Positions 1 to 7,406 of a stretch of DNA of 64,000 nucleotides are shown here, one piece after another. This DNA comes from Streptomyces sp. NBC_01476. Its GTDB lineage: Bacteria > Actinomycetota > Actinomycetes > Streptomycetales > Streptomycetaceae. The notes beneath the pieces are model-generated. The model made no database searches and was not told the DNA's origin. It was given only the letters and a program-made list of their open reading frames with translations. Position numbers and translations under genes: made by a program. Position 1 is the first letter of the stretch. Every line of letters starts with the position of its first letter. The stretch is from contig NZ_CP109446.1 of assembly GCF_036227265.1 (NCBI RefSeq), positions 3,791,001 through 3,855,000 of the forward strand. The letters run 5' to 3'.

Positions 1-1
1 G

Positions 2-151
2 CCTAGCGCCGACAGTACGACCGGCCGCGGACTGTTGCTGGTCAACGAACTCGCCGACGGATGGGGGGTCGAACCGCGGGACCCGCGGGGCAAAGTCGTG
101 TGGACCGAGTTCAAGATCGCGGCACGGCAGGGTGTGACGAGCCCATGGTGA
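2..151 (+). CDS. ATP-binding protein, HATPase_c anti-sigma-like, 3' end only
   Basis: The reading frame enters from the left edge and stops at 149-151. The last 49 residues contain GRGLLLVNELADGWG, the G2-type glycine box of the GHKL/HATPase_c fold used by RsbW/SpoIIAB-like serine kinases and the many Streptomyces ATP-binding regulators. The end (KVVWTEFKIA) matches the final beta strand of that fold. The N-terminus and the phosphate-binding Asn lie outside the window, so a partner cannot be named. The stop overlaps the ATG of the next gene by 7 bases, which suggests translational coupling. Confidence 0.75.
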   Translation, partial: PSADSTTGRGLLLVNELADGWGVEPRDPRGKVVWTEFKIAARQGVTSPW

Positions 152-666
152 GCACACCAAATCGTCTGGATCAGGCGCCCACCGAAGACCTCATCGCCTC
201 GTTAGCCGTCTGGCACTGGATCGCCGGCACCGCCGCAGGGCCGGTGGCTTTCCTGCTGCTCGCCCGTCCACTATCCGGCCGCCTCGGCGCGCCGAATGAA
301 GCTGAGATGCGCATGCGCAGACTGGCCTCCTCGCTCCGGCTCGCCGAATGCAGCAGACGGCTCCCAGACATCGGATCCCGGCTCTACATCGACGACTTGG
401 ACGCGTTCCTACGACTCGACCGCTGCGAACACCTGCTGCACGCCCCAATCGGCGACGCATGGAGGGACTTCGTCCGCGGCGGCGGAACCGTAGCGGTTGC
501 CGTCGGACTGGACCCGCTGCGACCACGGGCCTCCAAGGAAGTGGTTCAGGCGTACATGACCGTCGCGGCCCGAACGGGCCGACTGTTCATGGGCAAGACC
601 CGCATCAGGGCCGCGAAGGGGGCGGACTGGTCGACGCTCGCCACCCAGGCGGAGGAGCTGCGATGA
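145..666 (+). CDS. hypothetical protein with one hydrophobic segment near the N-terminus
   Basis: A 173-residue product starting at ATG 145, which overlaps the end of the ATP-binding gene. Longer upstream starts would run through that gene and are rejected. Residues about 18-38 (tryptophan-rich, then GPVAFLLLARP) form a hydrophobic stretch that could be a membrane anchor or a buried helix. The rest is charged and helical (RMRRLASSLRLAECSRRLPD). I do not recognise the family. Third-position G/C is high and the gene overlaps both neighbours, so it is very probably real and cotranscribed. Confidence 0.7.
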   Translation: MVSTPNRLDQAPTEDLIASLAVWHWIAGTAAGPVAFLLLARPLSGRLGAPNEAEMRMRRLASSLRLAECSRRLPDIGSRLYIDDLDAFLRLDRCEHLLHAPIGDAWRDFVRGGGTVAVAVGLDPLRPRASKEVVQAYMTVAARTGRLFMGKTRIRAAKGADWSTLATQAEELR

Positions 667-1019
667 GTAGTGACCTGCGGCCCTGGCTCGGGACGCTCGC
701 TGCTCCTCGTATCGCGCGTCTTCCACCGTCCGCGGAGCCTGACGACGGCAATCGCTGGACGACAGGCCGTTGCTGGCTGTGGTGCGGCCGAGAACAGGCA
801 AGAGTGCTGTGGATCGGCACGGGCACTGCCCCCGGCGGAGTCACAGCGCACCTGTTTGCTTGTGCTGCCTGTGCCCAGTGCCTCGGCGACGAGATCCTGG
901 CCTCCCAGCTCTCCTCCGACATCGGCGGCAACGAACTGCACGGATACGCCCATGTCGGAAGACCCGAGACCGCCCGGCCGCTGGCCCCGCCCAACGGCCG
1001 GCACCGACGCCGCTCATAG
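663..1019 (+). CDS. hypothetical protein with a cysteine cluster
   Basis: A 118-residue product whose ATG (663) overlaps the stop of the preceding gene in an ATGA arrangement. A run of cysteines (CAACAQC, near residues 67-73) and an earlier W-C-G-R segment suggest metal or disulfide chemistry, but no named domain is recognised. It is the third member of a tight plus-strand cluster with the ATP-binding protein and converges with the minus-strand operon that ends at 1021. Function unknown. Confidence 0.65.
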   Translation: MSSDLRPWLGTLAAPRIARLPPSAEPDDGNRWTTGRCWLWCGREQARVLWIGTGTAPGGVTAHLFACAACAQCLGDEILASQLSSDIGGNELHGYAHVGRPETARPLAPPNGRHRRRS

Positions 1020-1020
1020 G

Positions 1021-1572
1021 CTAGCCCTCGGCGTAGCGCAGGAACTGCCAGCCCAGCACAGCTAGGGTGAGCATCTGCACGATGGAAACGATCAAGAGCA
1101 AGGGTTGGACGGCACGGGAGCACCAGAATGCGATCACGCAGGTCGTAGGCAATGCCAGGTACGTGAACAGATCGACGGCGGTTTGCAGGCGCTTGCGCGT
1201 GGCACGGCTTGTGTCACTGCGATGGTATTCCTCCCAGCCGAATACGGCGCCACGGGCACCACTGAGTTCGGCCAGCCGCGGCCCCAGCCGGTCGTGGATG
1301 TACCGGCCGACGGCTGAGATCTTCTCGTCGTTGACCAGGTAGGTCCAGCCCAGGATCAGGCAGATTACGGGGACGGCAAGCAATAGTTGAGCCTGCCTGG
1401 TCTGCGCGGCGACCGCCAGGACCGCGGTGGCCGCGGCGAGGGTGAAGTAGAGCAGGTTGTCACGGAATCCGATCCGGGTTTTCTGCTCCTCCTTGATGCT
1501 GTCGTACTCGGCGAGCAGCAATCTGCCCTCGGTGACGTCCTCGGTGGCGGCCACGGCATCCCCAAAACTCAC
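1021..1572 (-). CDS. four-helix integral membrane protein, last gene of the nucleosidase operon
   Basis: A protein of about 183 residues if translation starts at GTG 1572. GTG 1653 is an alternative, and starts further upstream would overlap the preceding gene. After a charged helix (GRLLLAEYDSIKEEQKTR) come two close membrane segments (LLYFTLAAATAVLAV and LLLAVPVICLILGW), a cytosolic stretch, and two more (AVDLFTYLALPTTCVIAF and LLLIVSIVQMLTLAVLGW). It is downstream of the TPR/membrane protein on the same strand and probably in the same transcript. Four helices do not fit the two-helix SLATT effectors, although the layout is reminiscent of them. A role as pore or partner of the larger membrane protein is inference from context only. 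Confidence 0.7.
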   Translation of the reverse strand: MSFGDAVAATEDVTEGRLLLAEYDSIKEEQKTRIGFRDNLLYFTLAAATAVLAVAAQTRQAQLLLAVPVICLILGWTYLVNDEKISAVGRYIHDRLGPRLAELSGARGAVFGWEEYHRSDTSRATRKRLQTAVDLFTYLALPTTCVIAFWCSRAVQPLLLIVSIVQMLTLAVLGWQFLRYAEG

Positions 1573-1690
1573 GTTGCGGCTGGACTGAGGAGTGGACGGA
1601 CAGGGTTCCGGCAAGGTTGTGCGATGCCCAAGCGTCCACCGGAGCGACCGCACCTCTGCCGGGACCCTCGCCCGATTCAGGATCGAGAGA

Positions 1691-3676
1691 TCAGTCAGCA
1701 GGGAGGAAGGGTGGCGGGCTGTTGGGGTTATTTCGTTCGAGCCAGCCCTTTCCGTCCGCGGCAATTCCTTCCAGGAGGCGGAAGGTATGGGTGAAACCAG
1801 CCGCGCTGAGGTTTATTTCGGATATTTCCTGGGCATTTTCTTCCGGGGTGAGCTGGTATGTGTCGGCGTCTTTGATGCAGATGTTCCTGGCTGGTCCATT
1901 GGTAAGAACGAGTTCCAGGTCGTAGCCGGCATTGGCGCGCTCCGTGACGTGCACGGAGGACAGCGCGTCGAACCGGTAGTTGCTTCGCTGCCCGCTCGTG
2001 CGTTTCGCGTCTGCGAAGTCAAATTCTGTGCTGATCTCACGCACGCCGTCCTGGGTGACGAGGAACAGGTGGAAGCTGTAGCGCGAGTACCGCCACGGAC
2101 CGCCCTTCACCCGTCCTCGCTTGTAGGGACGCGCGGGCGTCATCAGGATGGTGTGGGTGATAATCTCGCGCCAGGTGAGCCGGTAGTGGCTGAGCGCCTC
2201 GTCAACGAACAGAGTCTTGTCGCAGGTGAGCCAAGTCTCCATCTCCAGCTCACTGGGTCGCGTGGTGTCCAAGAACGTCTTCCAGTTTTGGTACGCGATC
2301 CGCCGCGCGGCCAAGCGCTCATGATATTCCTGGGTTTCCTCGGCCAGACGGCGCTCTTCGCCGCGGACATGCAGCCACGACAACGCGACTGCACGTCCGG
2401 CCCAGACGGCACCGGCCAGGGCAAGGACGGTCAGGAGTATGCGCGATGGGCCGGCAGTTGACGTGACCGTCACTGCCAGGGCCATTTCCGTGATGCCGAG
2501 AGCGGTAAGGGCGACCACGCACAGCGCTTTCGTTGCCGCCGGTGTCCGGTACTGGTCGCGCGGATCGGACAGAGTGCCCTTGGTGTAGTGGTCCCGGGCG
2601 TCCTGGGCCAGGTAGCGGATCAGCCAGTTGACCCGGTCTACGCTGATTCTGCTCTCCCGGTACACAAGTGCGATCTCGGCGACGAGTCTGTTGCGGAGGT
2701 CAGCGGTCTGGTCGAGCCACTGGTGCGAGGCAAGTCCGGTTGGGACGCGGGTACTGAAGTAGTGGTCGAACGAATGACGGACCCGTGCGGTGAACCCGTC
2801 TCCGGCGAAGCCGGGACTGCCGGTCTGCGGGGAGGGGCACTCGTCGTTGGTGGCCTTCAACTGATGGTCCTGGTACCACCACTGCCGGCCGGAGCGTGCG
2901 GCACCGAACCCGGTACCAAGCGCCACCAGCAACTCGACGACAGCTGCGGCCGGATCTGCGGCCATCGCGGAGATCCAGAGGAATCCGGTGGCAACAACGA
3001 ACAGGACGGCACGGGCTTCCAGACCTGCCGGGGCGACAGAAGAGGTGTTCGCCCGGGGTGGCTGAGCCCGTGGCCCGATGGGGTCTGGCTCGAAGTAGGC
3101 CCAGACCCGCTGGACCCGGTAATTACCGAACCGAGCGGCCTCGGCCAGGTCGCGGCTCTCGGCCCACAGGCTGTCCTTCATCCCTCCGGTGAGCACAAGG
3201 TCGAGGTGGTGGAGGATCGGGTCGCGTTGGCCCGGCGGCAGGCCCTGCAACCGCTTCAGCACGGGTCCGGTTCCGCCGTCGGTGTCGTTGAGGAGCGCCA
3301 GCAGCTCGAAAGCGACGTGCAGAGCAGTCTTCCACTCTCCGTCAGCGTAGGTCCGCAGGAGTTCGGAGGCCCGGTACAACTGCTGGAGTTCTTCGGCGCC
3401 GAGGTCGTGGTAGGCGCGTTTGCTGAGCATGGCAAGCACCCAGTGGAAACGGACCTCCGCGCTGTCGTACCCGTGGGCGATGGCATCACTGATCATGGTG
3501 CGAGCACGACTGGGAACGCCGTCCTCCAGGAACCTCACGCCGACGGTGTATTTCTCCTGGGGAGATGCTTCCGGATGGACCAAGTAGACCTGGGAGTTGT
3601 GCACGCTCTCGGCCTGGATTCCGACGGCGGAGTGATTTGCGGCCGAATTCTGTGTGAAGTGGGCGTCATCGGTCAT
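1691..3676 (-). CDS. TPR-like/transmembrane protein with an N-terminal RHIM/BASS-like motif
   Basis: A 661-residue protein. Residues 16-32 form a short hydrophobic motif (SAVGIQAESVHNSQVYL) nearly duplicated in the upstream nucleosidase. Residues about 38-190 are helical and TPR-like (VRFLEDGVPSRARTMI; LGAEELQQLYRASELL). Two membrane helices follow at about 222-240 and 243-262, a cytosolic region, and two more at about 381-402 and 411-434. The C-terminal third is soluble, with probable beta structure (YSFHLFLVTQDGVREIS). The ATG overlaps the nucleosidase stop by 4 bases. The design (amyloid-type motif, repeats, membrane helices) suits a membrane-acting effector or receptor of a signalling pair. 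No enzyme domain is recognised and the function is inferred. Confidence 0.8.
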   Translation of the reverse strand: MTDDAHFTQNSAANHSAVGIQAESVHNSQVYLVHPEASPQEKYTVGVRFLEDGVPSRARTMISDAIAHGYDSAEVRFHWVLAMLSKRAYHDLGAEELQQLYRASELLRTYADGEWKTALHVAFELLALLNDTDGGTGPVLKRLQGLPPGQRDPILHHLDLVLTGGMKDSLWAESRDLAEAARFGNYRVQRVWAYFEPDPIGPRAQPPRANTSSVAPAGLEARAVLFVVATGFLWISAMAADPAAAVVELLVALGTGFGAARSGRQWWYQDHQLKATNDECPSPQTGSPGFAGDGFTARVRHSFDHYFSTRVPTGLASHQWLDQTADLRNRLVAEIALVYRESRISVDRVNWLIRYLAQDARDHYTKGTLSDPRDQYRTPAATKALCVVALTALGITEMALAVTVTSTAGPSRILLTVLALAGAVWAGRAVALSWLHVRGEERRLAEETQEYHERLAARRIAYQNWKTFLDTTRPSELEMETWLTCDKTLFVDEALSHYRLTWREIITHTILMTPARPYKRGRVKGGPWRYSRYSFHLFLVTQDGVREISTEFDFADAKRTSGQRSNYRFDALSSVHVTERANAGYDLELVLTNGPARNICIKDADTYQLTPEENAQEISEINLSAAGFTHTFRLLEGIAADGKGWLERNNPNSPPPFLPAD

Positions 3677-4827
3677 GGCAGTGTGCCCGCCGCAACGATC
3701 AGCGGTGCCAGCCCGGCTACCAGCTCAGGGCAGTCTGCGATAAGACCGCGTAACTTCTTCAATGCCATGGGCACCTGCTTCGGTAACCCGGAAGCGGTCT
3801 CCTTTGCCGCACGGCCGGCGGTGTCCAGTTCGGCCTGCGCCTCCTGGTAGGTGTCGTCGTCGAGGGCGCCGGCAGCGTGGTGACGCCTCAGGTGCTCGCG
3901 GAAGCTGTCCAGTTCCGCGGCCAGGTCCGCCCGACTCGATATCGTGGGCCGCGAGTTCAGGTAGACGCTGCTCCCGGTCACGGAGCTGGCCATGATCCCC
4001 ACGGTGCTGGCCCGGGCGGTGTTGCGGACGTGCTCGGTGAGCCTGCCGGCCCCATCGTCTCTGGACATTGCGATCTGCTCCTGTTCTCCGATCAGTTCCG
4101 CTGCCAGCCGCATGGCGAACGCCGCCGCGTTCGCTGCGGCCAGTGGCTGCCAGTTGCGGTCCTCCGTGTTGCTTTTTGTACCGTCTGCCCGGTCGCTGAT
4201 GCCGCGGATGATGGCCACCGGCGACCCGCTGAGATGACCGGCCTGCGCCACACCGGCGGCTTCCATTTCGATGGCGAGTGCGTCGTTGTAGTGCTGCCGG
4301 ATCCACTTGGCTTCGGCGGAAATCCGCGAGTTCTGCACGACTTCACCGGCGGCGATGGCACCGAAATGCACCTGAGGCGAATCCTGGCCATCAGGCGTTT
4401 CACCGGCCAAGCCGCCTTTGCGGGCCAGATACGAGCCCAGCTGGCTGATGCCGTGCGCCGCCTCCCACACCCGAGGACGCGCCTTGAGCCCGTCATCCTC
4501 GCTGGTCCCGCCGTGATACGCGTACACGTGGGTCGCCATCACCACGTCGCCCAGCCTGGTGGTGTCCCACAGGGCACCGGCGACGCCAACGAACAGCACA
4601 GCCACAGGCGAGAACTCCTGTATTGCGCGCTCCGCGAGCACTGCAGCGGGATGATTCCCTTTGTTTGTCAGGCCCAGTGCCACACGACACGACGTGCCGG
4701 GCACAGTGCCCACCTCGAACCGCGTGCCCCGCTCATGACGGTGCACCTGCGGACTGGCCAGTTCCCGGCGCACCGCCTCGTACTCGAGATTGAGGGCGGT
4801 GAGTATTACCACCAGGTCTTTCGGCAT
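3673..4827 (-). CDS. nucleoside phosphorylase-superfamily (PNP_UDP/MTAN-like) enzyme with a C-terminal amyloid-type motif
   Basis: A 384-residue protein. Residues 1-250 match the MTAN/PNP fold: strand LVVILTALNLEYEAV, glycine-rich VLFVGVAGAL, GDVVMATHVYAY, the ribose-binding AIEMEAAG (Met188-Glu189) and the catalytic-Asp motif ISDRAD (Asp212). Residues 274-290 carry STVGIMASSVTGSSVYL, matching the next gene's N-terminus at 11 of 17 positions. A helical tail follows at 300-384. The family cleaves N-glycosidic bonds; immune members of this fold are known to cleave ATP or related nucleotides. Here the fused motif and neighbours suggest a toxic immune effector rather than housekeeping salvage. 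Start and stop are fixed by the abutting upstream stop (TAG then ATG) and the 4-base downstream overlap. Confidence 0.85.
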   Translation of the reverse strand: MPKDLVVILTALNLEYEAVRRELASPQVHRHERGTRFEVGTVPGTSCRVALGLTNKGNHPAAVLAERAIQEFSPVAVLFVGVAGALWDTTRLGDVVMATHVYAYHGGTSEDDGLKARPRVWEAAHGISQLGSYLARKGGLAGETPDGQDSPQVHFGAIAAGEVVQNSRISAEAKWIRQHYNDALAIEMEAAGVAQAGHLSGSPVAIIRGISDRADGTKSNTEDRNWQPLAAANAAAFAMRLAAELIGEQEQIAMSRDDGAGRLTEHVRNTARASTVGIMASSVTGSSVYLNSRPTISSRADLAAELDSFREHLRRHHAAGALDDDTYQEAQAELDTAGRAAKETASGLPKQVPMALKKLRGLIADCPELVAGLAPLIVAAGTLP

Positions 4828-5559
4828 CTATTCCTCTTCCTCTTCCGTCGTGGACGCCGCAGGCCGGATCAGCGGCGGGGACAGGGCAGTCCCCGGCCCG
4901 GCCCGGAACAGCCGCGCGGGCCGCCCACCTGTCGTCCTGCGCCCCAGGCCGGCAGGGACGATGAATCCCTTCACGCCCTGGACTTTCCGGTAGAAATTAC
5001 GGGTGTCGAGCTCGGTGCCCCACACCGCTTCGTACACCTGCTGCAACTCGGTGATGGTGAACAGTTCTCCGCAGAACGCCGTGGCCAGCGCCGAGAACTC
5101 GAGCTTCGTACGCGCACGTTCGATCCCGTCCGCCACGATCCGGCTGTGATCGAAAGCCAGTTTCACCTGTCCGGACAGGACGGTCTCCGCAAGAACCCAC
5201 GAAGCACCCCTGGCGTCCGTTCCCGCGACCGGCTCAGGAAGTCCTGGCGCGATCGCCAGATGAGCCACGGAAACAACCCGTCCCCGCGGATCACGGCCTG
5301 CGTCCCCGTAGGTGGCCAACTGCTCAAGATGCAGCCGCCCGGCATCCAGAGCGGTTTCCTCGCTCAGCTCGCGGTGCGCGGCGTCCAGGATCGACTCACC
5401 GCTGTGGCTGAGGAAACCCCCGGGCAGCGCCGGCATGCCCGCAAAGGGCTCCTCACCCCGTTCCACGAGCAGGGCGCACAGTCGCCCCTCACGCAGCGTC
5501 AAGATCACGAGGTCAACCGCCAGCAGCACGGGCGGTGGTGACCATATGTCTGTTTGCAT
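4828..5559 (-). CDS. NrtR-like regulator: degenerate Nudix domain plus winged helix
   Basis: About 243 residues. The N-terminal half is a Nudix fold (LLAVDLVILTLREG; LPGGFLSHSGE; AHRELSEETAL). The Nudix box is off consensus: six rather than five residues separate Gly and Glu, and the usual Gly after EE-x is Ala, as expected for a non-hydrolysing NrtR-type ligand sensor. The C-terminal half (FTITELQQVYEAVWG, NFYRKV) is the NrtR winged helix; family members are repressors that bind ADP-ribose or NAD-related ligands. ATG 5559 is preferred over ATG 5577 because a -10-like TATGTT overlaps the longer version, which would make the transcript nearly leaderless. First gene of the operon, abutting the nucleosidase. 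Confidence 0.82.
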   Translation of the reverse strand: MQTDIWSPPPVLLAVDLVILTLREGRLCALLVERGEEPFAGMPALPGGFLSHSGESILDAAHRELSEETALDAGRLHLEQLATYGDAGRDPRGRVVSVAHLAIAPGLPEPVAGTDARGASWVLAETVLSGQVKLAFDHSRIVADGIERARTKLEFSALATAFCGELFTITELQQVYEAVWGTELDTRNFYRKVQGVKGFIVPAGLGRRTTGGRPARLFRAGPGTALSPPLIRPAASTTEEEEE

Positions 5560-5580
5560 GCACTTAACATACTTCAATTT

Positions 5581-5595
5581 TTGTCATTCTGACAA
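5581..5595. promoter_or_regulatory. operator/promoter of the NrtR-nucleosidase operon
   Basis: TTGTCA-TTC-TGACAA is a perfect 15-base inverted repeat in an AT-rich patch. Read on the minus strand, its TTGTCA half can be a -35 box followed 18 bases later by TATGTT, so a repressor bound here would block RNA polymerase. It is the natural candidate target for the NrtR-like protein encoded just downstream. Confidence 0.6.
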
Positions 5596-5734
5596 GAAGT
5601 GCGAAAGGTGGGATCAAGCCAAAGTTCGCCGGAGCCACAGTTCGCCGTCCCCTGAAGTGACGGACGTTGGGCCCCGACTAGCCCTCGTCACACGGAGTCA
5701 GCCGACGCGTGCACCCGCGGCCGGTCCGGACCGG

Positions 5735-5900
5735 TCACGCGTCCACGCTCAACGGCACGCAGATCACCGACGTCCCGAGCCTCTACCTGCCGCTCGGTGA
5801 GAGGGTGAACGAAGCAACCAAAGCTTCGACGGCTGTCTGGACTCCCTCGTCGGCCCGGTAAACGAGGACGAGCGCGCGGTGGCGCTTGAGGACTGGAGGA
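5735..5900 (+). pseudogene. barstar-family remnant
   Basis: One frame reads TLNGTQITDVPSLYLPLGE and shifted by one frame about 15 codons later SFDGCLDSLV. Both segments resemble the N-terminal strand and the GxxFGGCLDAL-type helix of barstar-like RNase inhibitors common in Streptomyces. There is no continuous frame, no clear start and no C-terminal half. It lies between the NrtR operon and the tRNA-Ser fragment, so it may be debris of a toxin-immunity locus carried by the element. Confidence 0.5.
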
Positions 5901-6131
5901 TCTCGACGCCGCGCACGAGCGCCGCAGCCCCGCCGGAGGGCGCGAACCGAGGAAGACTCATGAAGTAGCAGTCCGCTGAGCGCAGGCAGGAGCCGCTGCG
6001 CATCCTCGTACCCGGCTGCGAGGCGGTGTCCTTGGCCGTGTGCAGCGGAAAGAAGATGATCACCTGGATCGGCCTCACGGCTGGTAGTCGCGGCCAGATT
6101 CGTCAAGGGGTGCGACCCCCATACACCCGGT
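5901..6131. other. intergenic, no supported gene
   Basis: Short open frames exist on both strands, but none has a convincing start, family resemblance or consistent codon bias. The segment lies between the barstar remnant and the att-associated repeat and is probably degraded mobile-element sequence. Confidence 0.5.
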
Positions 6132-6352
6132 CTCAGTTCTGGTCTCATTCACAGACGTCCGCGGGCGTTCGAAAGGTCAACCCGCCTCGGGTCCACCGCA
6201 GGTCAGGACATCCCCGCCTCTCCCCGGATACCAAGGCGACCCGTTGGAAAGCGTGTTGGGGGCAACCCCTCACGAGTTCGAATCTCGTATCCTCCGCCAG
6301 TGCCTCACCGGGCACGACGTCGTTGGCCCCCGCGGCTCGCAGCGGGGGCCAA
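6132..6352 (+). repeat. att-flanking direct repeat, copy 1
   Basis: Roughly 220 bases repeated imperfectly at 23386-23606. It starts with CTCAG followed by TGTCTC/GGTCTC-type sequence and CATTCAC, continues through the tRNA-Ser 3' half and into the tRNA terminator. The distance from the CTCAG start to the tRNA fragment is 112 bases in both copies, so the two are collinear rather than chance matches. Confidence 0.8.
6244..6299 (+). tRNA. tRNA-Ser(GGA) 3' fragment (att site)
   Basis: From the anticodon loop (TTGGAAA) through the 3' anticodon stem, the long serine variable arm, the T arm (CACGAGTTCGAATCTCG) and the acceptor strand ATCCTCC plus GCCA. The bases before the anticodon cannot pair with GCGTG, and no D arm or GGAGGAT 5' end is present, so this is a displaced 3' half and not a working gene. 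It is the expected product of integration into tRNA-Ser on the plus strand; an intact copy should lie left of the window. Confidence 0.85.
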
Positions 6353-6358
6353 CGACGT
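6317..6358 (+). terminator. hairpin terminator after the tRNA-Ser 3' end
   Basis: Perfect 17-base stem (6317-6333 with 6342-6358) and an 8-base loop, placed as expected for a tRNA terminator. No U-run follows, which is common in Streptomyces. The second repeat copy near 23571 has a decayed version of the stem. Confidence 0.8.
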
Positions 6359-6447
6359 TCGGAGTTGCACCAGCGACGCGGCCATGTCCGGGGAGGCAGC
6401 CCGCCGGCCCGCCTCCGGGTCGGCCTGTGCCGCCCGTAGGTGCGGAC

Positions 6448-6959
6448 ATGAGCGTTTCCCCGCCGCGGCCCATCCTCCGTCTTGACGTCGACGGTCCGCT
6501 CATCCCCTTCGGCGGTACGCGGGAGCAGTACCCGGACGGATATCCGACGTACGTGCCGCAGGAAGCCGGCGCGAATCCGCTGCTGGCCAGGGTCGATCCC
6601 TCGCTCGGGCCGTGGCTGTTGGCGCTGCGCTACGACTTGGTGTGGGCCAACCACGTGGGAGTCCGAGGCCAACGAGTGCCTCGCGCCGCTCCTGGCGGCT
6701 GCCACAGCTCCCCGTGGTCAGGTGGCCGGAGCGGTCCGACGGGCCCGAGTCGGCCGGTCTGCACTGGAAGACCTGCACGCTTCTCGACTGGGCGGCCGGA
6801 CGCCCCTTCGCCCGGCTCGACGACGAGATCACCGACACCGACCGTGTCTGGGCGGCGGCGCACCACCCCGCTCGCACCCTCCTCCACTGCGTCGACCACC
6901 GCCACGGCCTCACCGACGCGGACTTCGCCGCGCTCGACGCATGGCTGCGGGCGGGGTAG
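6448..6959 (+). pseudogene. frameshifted HAD-like hydrolase, paralogue of the gene at 29599
   Basis: Starts at ATG 6448 with LRLDVDGPLIPFGGTREQ, almost the same as the intact copy 23 kb downstream. Near 6653 one extra base (GCCAACCACG where the intact copy reads GCCACCACC) shifts the frame. The remainder (LDDEITDTDRVWAAAHHP, then LTDADFAALDAWLRAG) continues in another frame to the stop at 6957-6959. The first DxD Asp is kept but the product would be truncated after about 70 residues. It lies directly outside the tRNA-Ser fragment, so it may belong to the original chromosome. Confidence 0.85.
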
Positions 6960-7005
6960 TCGTCGTCGGTCGCTCGCCTCTGCTTGCCCATACATTTGGC
7001 TATCT

Positions 7006-7021
7006 ATATAGTCAGCTATAT
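7006..7021. promoter_or_regulatory. HigBA operator-like palindrome
   Basis: ATATAG-TCAG-CTATAT, a perfect 6-base-arm inverted repeat in an unusually AT-rich island, overlaps the ATG of the toxin gene at 7020. Type II antitoxins of this class normally bind such palindromes to repress their own operon. Its position suggests very short or leaderless toxin mRNA. Confidence 0.6.
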
Positions 7022-7406
7022 GAGCGATGGCTGGGAGATCGAGATCGAACCGGAAGTCCGGCATTGGCTGGACAACCTGTCCGACCGCGACTATCTCCAA
7101 GCTGAACATGCGGCTGAACGTCTGCTCGACGCACCGACCACTCTCTCCGAGCCGTACGCGCGACACCTGGGCGACGGGTTACGCGAACTCCGATTCAGCC
7201 TGGGTCATGACGGCAACGCCGTCCGTCTGACGTACTGGCTCGCGCCCCGTCGCCGGATCGTGCTGCTGACCGTGTTCCGCAAGGCGCGAATGCGGGAGGA
7301 TGCGGAAGTGGATCGTGCCAAGCAAGCCAGGAAGCTCTGTGAAGCTGAGGATCACACCGCTCACGATGAGTTCACTCGCGACGCCACGAAGGGAGAAGGA
7401 CCATGA
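7020..7406 (+). CDS. higB: HigB-type toxin (RelE/ParE superfamily, phage Gp49-like)
   Basis: A 128-residue product. Start ATG 7020 is preferred over the upstream in-frame start because it follows the AT-rich promoter/operator. The order WLDNLSDRDYLQAEHAAERL, LRELRFSLGHDGNAVRLTYW, RRIVLLTVFRKARM is that of HigB/Gp49 mRNA interferases: an N-terminal helix pair, then the beta sheet carrying the catalytic Arg/Lys (LRELR; VFRKA). Stop and next start overlap by 4 bases (ATGA). Toxin-first order is typical for HigBA. The family cleaves mRNA at the ribosome when the antitoxin is degraded. Confidence 0.85.
   Translation: MSDGWEIEIEPEVRHWLDNLSDRDYLQAEHAAERLLDAPTTLSEPYARHLGDGLRELRFSLGHDGNAVRLTYWLAPRRRIVLLTVFRKARMREDAEVDRAKQARKLCEAEDHTAHDEFTRDATKGEGP

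Noticed and set aside
1021..1572. SLATT two-helix pore effector
   Set aside because: The first hydrophobic pair resembles one, but there are four membrane segments and no diagnostic SLATT helix could be identified by eye.
6244..6299. Functional tRNA-Ser gene
   Set aside because: Starts at the anticodon loop; the D arm, the 5' acceptor strand and the 5' anticodon stem are missing.
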